Positions 58,601 to 64,000 of a stretch of 64,000 nt of DNA are shown piece by piece. Position numbers and translations under genes: made by a program. This DNA comes from Macrostomum hystrix (Eukaryota; Platyhelminthes; Macrostomidae). The notes beneath the pieces are model-generated. The model was not told the origin of the DNA and made no database searches. It saw nothing but the letters and a program-made list of their open reading frames with translations. The stretch is from NCBI GenBank assembly GCA_950097015.1, contig CATNEN010000011.1, positions 5,606,001-5,670,000 on the forward strand, in the 5' to 3' direction. The stretch's first letter is position 1; every line of letters begins with the position of its first letter.

Positions 58601-61600
58601 TCCAGAACCTTCTTCAAGGCTTCACTGCTGGCAGCGAGATCTTCGGCCTGCTTTTCACTCAGCTTCTTGTCTTTGCCGTCGCCAGCGAGCCAAGACAGCG
58701 CCTTCAGTTTGCTGGCTGCCTGGCCGACCTCTTCCACAGCGGCGTCCTTCTCTGCCTCACTCGGCGACTTGGACGACTCGGCTTCCTTCTTTTTCGTCTT
58801 GTCAGTCTTCTTCTTTTTCTTGGAGAGCTGAGCGAGCGCCTTGCCGAGCTGCTTCTTTTCAGCGTCCGACAGAGCGTCCAACGGCTTGTCCTTGACGCTG
58901 TGTAGCAGCGCTGCAAGCACTGCCTTTTCCTCCTCGCTGAGTCCACTGTCACCAGAAGCGAGCACGTCATCGATCGCATTCACTGCCTCACTGACCGCAT
59001 TTCGCTCGGATTCAGTTAGTTCGGCAGCCTTGCTTCCGCGACGCTTCAGCACGTTCTCAGCCAGCTTTAATGCGTCTCGAGCGTTCTCATCTAGACCGGC
59101 CTTCTCTGCAGCACTCTTCTCTAATGGACCATCCGATGCCTTTTGCAGTGCATCTCTCAGAGCGGCCTGCTCCTCTGGAGTCAGTGCAACAGTCTTGCCA
59201 CTCTGCTCGGCGTCCTCCACCTTCTTCATCGCCTGAGCCAATGCACCTGTCTCGTCAGCAGCAGCGACTAGGGACTTCTGAAGGGCTTTAGCAATGCCCT
59301 TTGCCGTCTCGGCGTCGACCTGTCCGTCCGTCTTCGCCAGATCCGACAGCGCCTCCTTGCTTGCATCAGCCTGCTTCACCTGCTCTAGGCTGTCCTTGAC
59401 GGCTTGGGCCACCATGCCCAGAGCGTCTAGCTGCTCAGCCGTCATCGTGTCGCCGGCCTTCTTGCTCTCCAGGGCGCTCAGCACTGCCAGAGCGGAACTA
59501 GCGTCTGCTTCACTAATTCCGAGGCTCTCCGGATTCTCTTCCAGAACCTTCTTCATGGCTTCACTGCTGGCAGCGAGATCTTCGGCCTGCTTTTCACTCA
59601 GCTTCTTGTCTTTGCCGTCGCCAGCGAGCCAAGACAGCGCCTTCAGTTTGCTGGCTGCCTGGCCGACCTCTTCCACAGCGGCGTCCTTCTCTGCCTCACT
59701 CGGCGACTTGGACGACTCGGCTTCCTTCTTTTTCGTCTTGTCAGTCTTCTTCTTTTTCTTGGAGAGCTGAGCGAGCGCCAAGCCGAGCTGCTTCTTTTCA
59801 GCGTCCGACAGAGCGTCCAACGGCTTGTCCTTGACGCTGTGTAGCAGCGCTGCAAGCACTGCCTTTTCCTCCTCGCTGAGTCCACTGTCACCAGAAGCGA
59901 GCACGTCATCGATCGCATTCACTGCCTCACTGACCGCATTTCGCTCGGATTCAGTTAGTTCGGCAGCCTTGCTTCCGCGACGCTTCAGCACGTTCTCAGC
60001 CAGCTTTAATGCGTCTCGAGCGTTCTCATCTAGACCGGCCTTCTCTGCAGCACTCTTCTCTAATGGACCATCCGATGCCTTTTGCAGTGCATCTCTCAGA
60101 GCGGCCTGCTCCTCTGGAGTCAGTGCAACAGTCTTGCCACTCTGCTCGGCGTCCTCCACCTTCTTCATGGCCTGAGCCAATGCACCTGTCTCGTCAGCAG
60201 CAGCGTCTAGGGACTTCTGAAGGGCTTTAGCAATGCCCTTTGCCGTCTCGGCGTCGACCTGTCCGTCCGTCTTCGCCAGATCCGACAGCGCCTCCTTGCT
60301 TGCATCAGCCTGCTTCACCTGCTCTAGGCTGTCCTTGACGGCTTGGGCCACCATGCCCAGAGCGTCTAGCTGCTCAGCCGTCATCGTGTCGCCGGCCTTC
60401 TTGCTCTCCAGGGCGCTCAGCACTGCCAGAGCGGAACTAGCGTCTGCTTCACTAATTCCGAGGCTCTCCGGATTCTCTTCCAGAACCTTCTTCAAGGCTT
60501 CACTGCTGGCAGCGAGATCTTCGGCCTGCTTTTCACTCAGCTTCTTGTCTTTGCCGTCGCCAGCGAGCCAAGACAGCGCCTTCAGTTTGCTGGCTGCCTG
60601 GCCGACCTCTTCCACAGCGGCGTCCTTCTCTGCCTCACTCGGCGACTTGGACGACTCGGCTTCCTTCTTTTTCGTCTTGTCAGTCTTCTTCTTTTTCTTG
60701 GAGAGCTGAGCGAGCGCCTTGCCGAGCTGCTTCTTTTCAGCGTCCGACAGAGCATCCAACGGCTTGTCCTTGACGCTGTGTAGCAGCGCTGCAAGCACTG
60801 CCTTTTCCTCCTCGCTGAGTCCACTGTCACCAGAAGCGAGCACGTCATCGATCGCATTCACTGCCTCACTGACCGCATTTCGCTCGGATTCAGTTAGTTC
60901 GGCAGCCTTGCTTCCGCGACGCTTCAGCACGTTCTCAGCCAGCTTTAATGCGTCTCGAGCGTTCTCATCTAGACCGGCCTTCTCTGCAGCACTCTTCTCT
61001 AATGGACCATCCGATGCCTTTTGCAGTGCATCTCTCAGAGCGGCCTGCTCCTCTGGAGTCAGTGCAACAGTCTTGCCACTCTGCTCGGCGTCCTCCACCT
61101 TCTTCATGGCCTGAGCCAATGCACCTGTCTCGTCAGCAGCAGCGTCTAGGGACTTCTGAAGGGCTTTAGCAATGCCCTTTGCCGTCTCGGCGTCGACCTG
61201 TCCGTCCGTCTTCGCCAGATCCGACAGCGCCTCCTTGCTTGCATCAGCCTGCTTCACCTGCTCTAGGCTGTCCTTGACGGCTTGGGCCACCATGCCCAGA
61301 GCGTCTAGCTGCTCAGCCGTCATCGTGTCGCCGGCCTTCTTGCTCTCCAGGGCGCTCAGCACTGCCAGAGCGGAACTAGCGTCTGCTTCACTAATTCCGA
61401 GGCTCTCCGGATTCTCTTCCAGAACCTTCTTCAAGGCTTCACTGCTGGCAGCGAGATCTTCGGCCTGCTTTTCACTCAGCTTCTTGTCTTTGCCGTCGCC
61501 AGCGAGCCAAGACAGCGCCTTCAGTTTGCTGGCTGCCTGGCCGACCTCTTCCACAGCGGCGTCCTTCTCTGCCTCACTCGGCGACTTGGACGACTCGGCT

Positions 61601-64000
61601 TCCTTCTTTTTCGTCTTGTCAGTCTTCTTCTTTTTCTTGGAGAGCTGAGCGAGCGCCTTGCCGAGCTGCTTCTTTTCAGCGTCCGACAGAGCATCCAACG
61701 GCTTGTCCTTGACGCTGTGTAGCAGCGCTGCAAGCACTGCCTTTTCCTCCTCGCTGAGTCCACTGTCACCAGAAGCGAGCACGTCATCGATCGCATTCAC
61801 TGCCTCACTGACCGCATTTCGCTCGGATTCAGTTAGTTCGGCAGCCTTGCTTCCGCGACGCTTCAGCACGTTCTCAGCCAGCTTTAATGCGTCTCGAGCG
61901 TTCTCATCTAGACCGGCCTTCTCTGCAGCACTCTTCTCTAATGGACCATCCGATGCCTTTTGCAGTGCATCTCTCAGAGCGGCCTGCTCCACTGGAGTCA
62001 GTGCAACAGTCTTGCCACTCTGCTCGGCGTCCTCCACCTTCTTCATCGCCTGAGCCAATGCACCTGTCTCGTCAGCAGCAGCGTCTAGGGACTTCTGAAG
62101 GGCTTTAGCAATGCCCTTTGCCGTCTCGGCGTCGACCTGTCCGTCCGTCTTCGCCAGATCCGACAGCGCCTCCTTGCTTGCATCAGCCTGCTTCACCTGC
62201 TCTAGGCTGTCCTTGACGGCTTGGGCCACCATGCCCAGAGCGTCTAGCTGCTCAGCCGTCATCGTGTCGCCGGCCTTCTTGCTCTCCAGGGCGCTCAGCA
62301 CTGCCAGAGCGGAACTAGCGTCTGCTTCACTAATTCCGAGGCTCTCCGGATTCTCTTCCAGAACCTTCTTCAAGGCTTCACTGCTGGCAGCGAGATCTTC
62401 GGCCTGCTTTTCACTCAGCTTCTTGTCTTTGCCGTCGCCAGCGAGCCAAGACAGCGCCTTCAGTTTGCTGGCTGCCTGGCCGACCTCTTCCACAGCGGCG
62501 TCCTTCTCTGCCTCACTCGGCGACTTGGACGACTCGGCTTCCTTCTTTTTCGTCTTGTCAGTCTTCTTCTTTTTCTTGGAGAGCTGAGCGAGCGCCTTGC
62601 CGAGCTGCTTCTTTTCAGCGTCCGACAGAGCGTCCAACGGCTTGTCCTTGACGCTGTGTAGCAGCGCTGCAAGCACTGCCTTTTCCTCCTCGCTGAGTCC
62701 ACTGTCACCAGAAGCGAGCACGTCATCGATCGCATTCACTGCCTCACTGACCGCATTTCGCTCGGATTCAGTTAGTTCGGCAGCCTCGCTTCCGCGACGC
62801 TTCAGCACGTTCTCAGCTAGCTTTAATGCGTCTCGAGCGTTCTCATCTAGACCGGCCTTCTCTGCAGCACTCTTCTCTAATGGACCATCCGATGCCTTTT
62901 GCAGTGCATCTCTCAGAGCGGCCTGCTCCACTGGAGTCAGTGCAACAGTCTTGCCACTCTGCTCGGTGTCCTCCACCTTCTTCATGGCCTGAGCCAATGC
63001 ACCTGTCTCGTCAGCAGCAGCGTCTAGGGACTTCTGAAGGGCTTTAGCAATGCCCTTTGCCGTCTCGGCGTCGACCTGTCCGTCCGTCTTCGCCAGATCC
63101 GACAGCGCCTCCTTGCTTGCATCAGCCTGCTTCACCTGCTCTAGGCTCTCCTCGACGGCCTTGGCTACCTTGCCCAGAGCGTCTAGCTGCTCAGCCGTCA
63201 TCGTGTCGCCGGCCTTCTTGCTCTCCAGGGCGCTCAGCACTGCCAGAGCGGAACTAGCATCTGCTTCACTAATTCCGAGGCTCTCCGGATTCTCTTCCAG
63301 AACCTTCTTCAAGGCTTCACTGCTGGCAGCGAGATCTTCGGCCTGCTTTTCACTCAGCTTCTTGTCTTTGCCGTCGCCAGCGAGCCAAGACAGCGCCTTC
63401 AGTTTGCTGGCTGCCTGGCCGACCTCTTCCACAGCGGCGTCCTTCTCTGCCTCACTCGGCGACTTGGACGAATCGGCTTCCTTCTTTTTCGTCTTGTCAG
63501 TCTTCTTCTTTTTCTTGGAGAGCTGAGCGAGCGCCTTGCCGAGCTGCTTCTTTTCAGCGTCCGACAGAGCGTCCAACGGCTTGTCCTTGACGCTGTGTAG
63601 CAGCGCTGCAAGCACTGCCTTTTCCTCCTCGCTGAGTCCACTGTCACCAGAAGCGAGCACGTCATCGATCGCATTCACTGCCTCACTGACCGCATTTCGC
63701 TCGGATTCAGTTAGTTCGGCAGCCTCGCTTCCGCGACGCTTCAGCACGTTCTCAGCTAGCTTTAATGCGTCTCGAGCGTTCTCATCTAGACCGGCCTTCT
63801 CTGCAGCACTCTTCTCTAATGGACCATCCGATGCCTTTTGCAGTGCATCTCTCAGAGCGGCCTGCTCCACTGGAGTCAGTGCAACAGTCTTGCCACTCTG
63901 CTCGGTGTCCTCCACCTTCTTCATGGCCTGAGCCAATGCACCTGTCTCGTCAGCAGCAGCGTCTAGGGACTTCTGAAGGGCTTTAGCAATGCCCTTTGCC
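28566..64000 (-). CDS. giant tandem-repeat protein (313-aa unit), 3' part of gene
   Basis: Visible exons: 64000-30730 (giant, open at the window edge), an optional 30122-30066, 29251-29160 and 28668-28566 (TAG). The giant exon encodes about 34 copies of a 313-residue unit, then a unique tail of roughly 540 residues. The unit is rich in Ala, Lys, Glu, Leu and Ser, with no Cys in the consensus. It contains about ten helix starts with an N-cap SxxE-like pattern (LTPEEQAALRDAL, LSEEEKAVLAAL, LSDAEKKQLGKAL, ISEADASSALAVL and others) plus a Lys-rich linker (KKKKKTDKTKKKEAESSKS). The tail has two TQT motifs, a Pro-rich PRPPRLPRRP motif and helical C-terminal pieces (DEDLRQLRQSYRQMQ, LHQARINLEEARAG). 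No signal peptide, membrane segment or known domain is visible. An intracellular scaffold or cytoskeletal spacer is the likeliest role, by inference only. The N-terminus is outside the window. Six one-base insertions at 47.9-54.2 kb break the frame and look like assembly errors. Confidence 0.8.
28800..29155. repeat. about 20-bp minisatellite in the last intron of the giant gene
   Basis: About 16 degenerate units of roughly 19-21 bp with the core tgtctaacaggtaa plus variable gcgtc/gtgtc. It fills most of the intron between exons 29160-29251 and 28566-28668 and ends directly at the donor (29159). On the plus (non-coding) strand many units contain CAGGTAAG-like 5' splice-site strings. Confidence 0.85.
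29160..29251 (-). CDS. penultimate exon of the giant gene
   Basis: 92 nt with acceptor TTTGCGCAG before AGC GTG GAC and donor AACAG|GTGAAT. It enters at phase 0 and leaves with two bases over. The peptide is SVDEDLRQLRQSYRQMQVPV followed by DRPRNMEPTN, of which the first part is helical and Gln/Arg-rich. It lies between single-copy intron DNA and a minisatellite. Confidence 0.75.
29252..29559 (-). other. AT-rich intron sequence of the giant gene
   Basis: This is the first 308 bp of the 1.48-kb intron 29252-30729 (read from its acceptor end). Nothing recognisable was found. Confidence 0.5.
29560..29725 (+). mobile_element. tRNA-derived SINE-like element, plus orientation
   Basis: The B-box-like string gagttcgaatccg lies near 29,591-29,603. 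It is followed by gatgagaaattcagggcag and atgtacacacctgtgtgac, which match the body of the SINE at 17.6-17.9 kb (GATGAGAAAGTCAGGGCAG, ATGTACACACCTGTGTGA). This copy, in another gene's intron, shows the family is dispersed. Confidence 0.7.
29726..30729 (-). other. rest of the giant-gene intron
   Basis: Mostly AT-rich single-copy DNA. It contains the candidate optional exon at 30066-30122. A 120-codon plus-strand ORF at 30140-30502 has no recognisable motif and I do not call it a gene. Confidence 0.45.
30066..30122 (-). CDS. candidate optional 57-nt exon of the giant gene
   Basis: A GC-rich island within AT-rich intron DNA, flanked by ATTAACTGCCAG (acceptor) and CGT|GTAGGT (donor). Its 57 nt are open in phase 0 (IVASALVTANRNRGQLQPR). 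The introns on both sides would also be phase 0, so inclusion or skipping would keep the frame. There is no homology support. Confidence 0.35.
30730..64000 (-). CDS. giant exon (at least 33 kb) of the repeat gene
   Basis: The donor CAG|GTGAGT lies at 30730/30729, after ...NRSARISQ. Reading on past it gives only six codons before a stop, so splicing to 29251 is needed to reach a plausible end. In-frame joining at phase 0 continues with SVDEDLRQLRQ. No splice site is needed anywhere in the 33 kb upstream. Apart from the six single-base insertions the frame is open from 64000 to 30730, about 11,090 codons. Confidence 0.8.
32150..64000 (-). repeat. 939-bp coding tandem array, about 34 units
   Basis: The period is exactly 939 bp (313 codons), measured by a unit marker at 32996, 33935, 34874 and onward to 63989: 33 intervals totalling 30,993 bp, i.e. 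33 x 939 plus 6 inserted bases. Units differ at few sites (PEEQ/PVEQ, AAELT/AAGLT, KKKKK/KKSKK, LSWL/LSYL/LSCL, SEAL/SEAM, MVAQAVKDS/KVAKAVEES). The unit nearest the C-terminus diverges at VKEVKCPSEAV. Between about 35.4 and 44.3 kb the variants recur every four units (3,756 bp). The right end is cut by the window. Confidence 0.97.
47956..54147 (-). other. six single-base insertions that break the giant ORF
   Basis: Relative to the unit consensus, single extra bases occur at about 47956-47957 (atCGgcc), 48933-48934 (gcgTActa), 49223-49224 (cAATgg), 49910 (cctttAgcc), 50361-50366 (cgattttc) and 54145-54147 (gccaATgcc). The six together restore the frame. They are likely consensus artefacts (see findings). 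Confidence 0.8.

Noticed and set aside
32159-63986. Repeated plus-strand ORFs of 131 and 158 codons in every 939-bp unit
   Set aside because: They are the antisense of the coding array and are open because of its biased codons. They recur identically and have no independent feature.

Overview
The window reads as nuclear DNA of a bilaterian animal. It has spliced genes with GT-AG introns, a neuronal-type KH-domain splicing factor of the NOVA family, an ankyrin-repeat gene, tRNA-derived SINE-like elements and very heavy tandem repetition. A spiralian or flatworm-like invertebrate is my guess, but nothing here fixes the species. By simple addition about 70% of the 64 kb is tandem repeat: roughly 14 kb of non-coding minisatellites left of 30.7 kb and about 31.8 kb of a protein-coding array to the right.

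Layout. 1-8.7 kb: three minisatellites (20-bp, 16-bp and 30-bp units) separated by AT-rich single-copy DNA. The 16-bp array has a 1,593-bp higher-order period repeated three times. 8.7-13.9 kb, minus strand: a complete five-exon NOVA-like gene (528 aa, three KH domains); three of its four introns are largely filled with private minisatellites. 13.9-15.9 kb: a shared divergent promoter region. 15.9-25.5 kb, plus strand: a complete seven-exon ankyrin-repeat gene (798-800 aa). All six introns are phase 0, and they hold minisatellites, an inverted pair of tRNA-derived SINE-like elements and a terminal-inverted-repeat element with a tRNA-like core. 25.6-27.3 kb: a 54-bp array with one CACGTG per unit and a 32-bp array. 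28.6-64 kb, minus strand: the 3' part of a giant gene. Two or three small 3' exons follow one exon of at least 33 kb, which encodes about 34 near-identical copies of a 313-residue Ala/Lys/Glu-rich helical repeat and runs off the window edge.

How the parts may connect. NOVA proteins bind clusters of YCAY in pre-mRNA. Intron 2 of the NOVA-like gene carries a UCAU-rich tract, and intron 3 of the neighbouring ankyrin gene carries about 98 copies of a 16-bp unit that each contain UCAU and CCAU. Auto-regulation and regulation of the neighbour are testable inferences.

The most notable object is the giant repeat protein. Its ORF is broken six times in 47.9-54.2 kb, always by a net one-base insertion. 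Five of the six fall at positions where array units differ, and the two alternative bases appear side by side. That looks like consensus blending in the assembly, so the true gene is probably one uninterrupted exon encoding more than 11,000 residues within this window alone.
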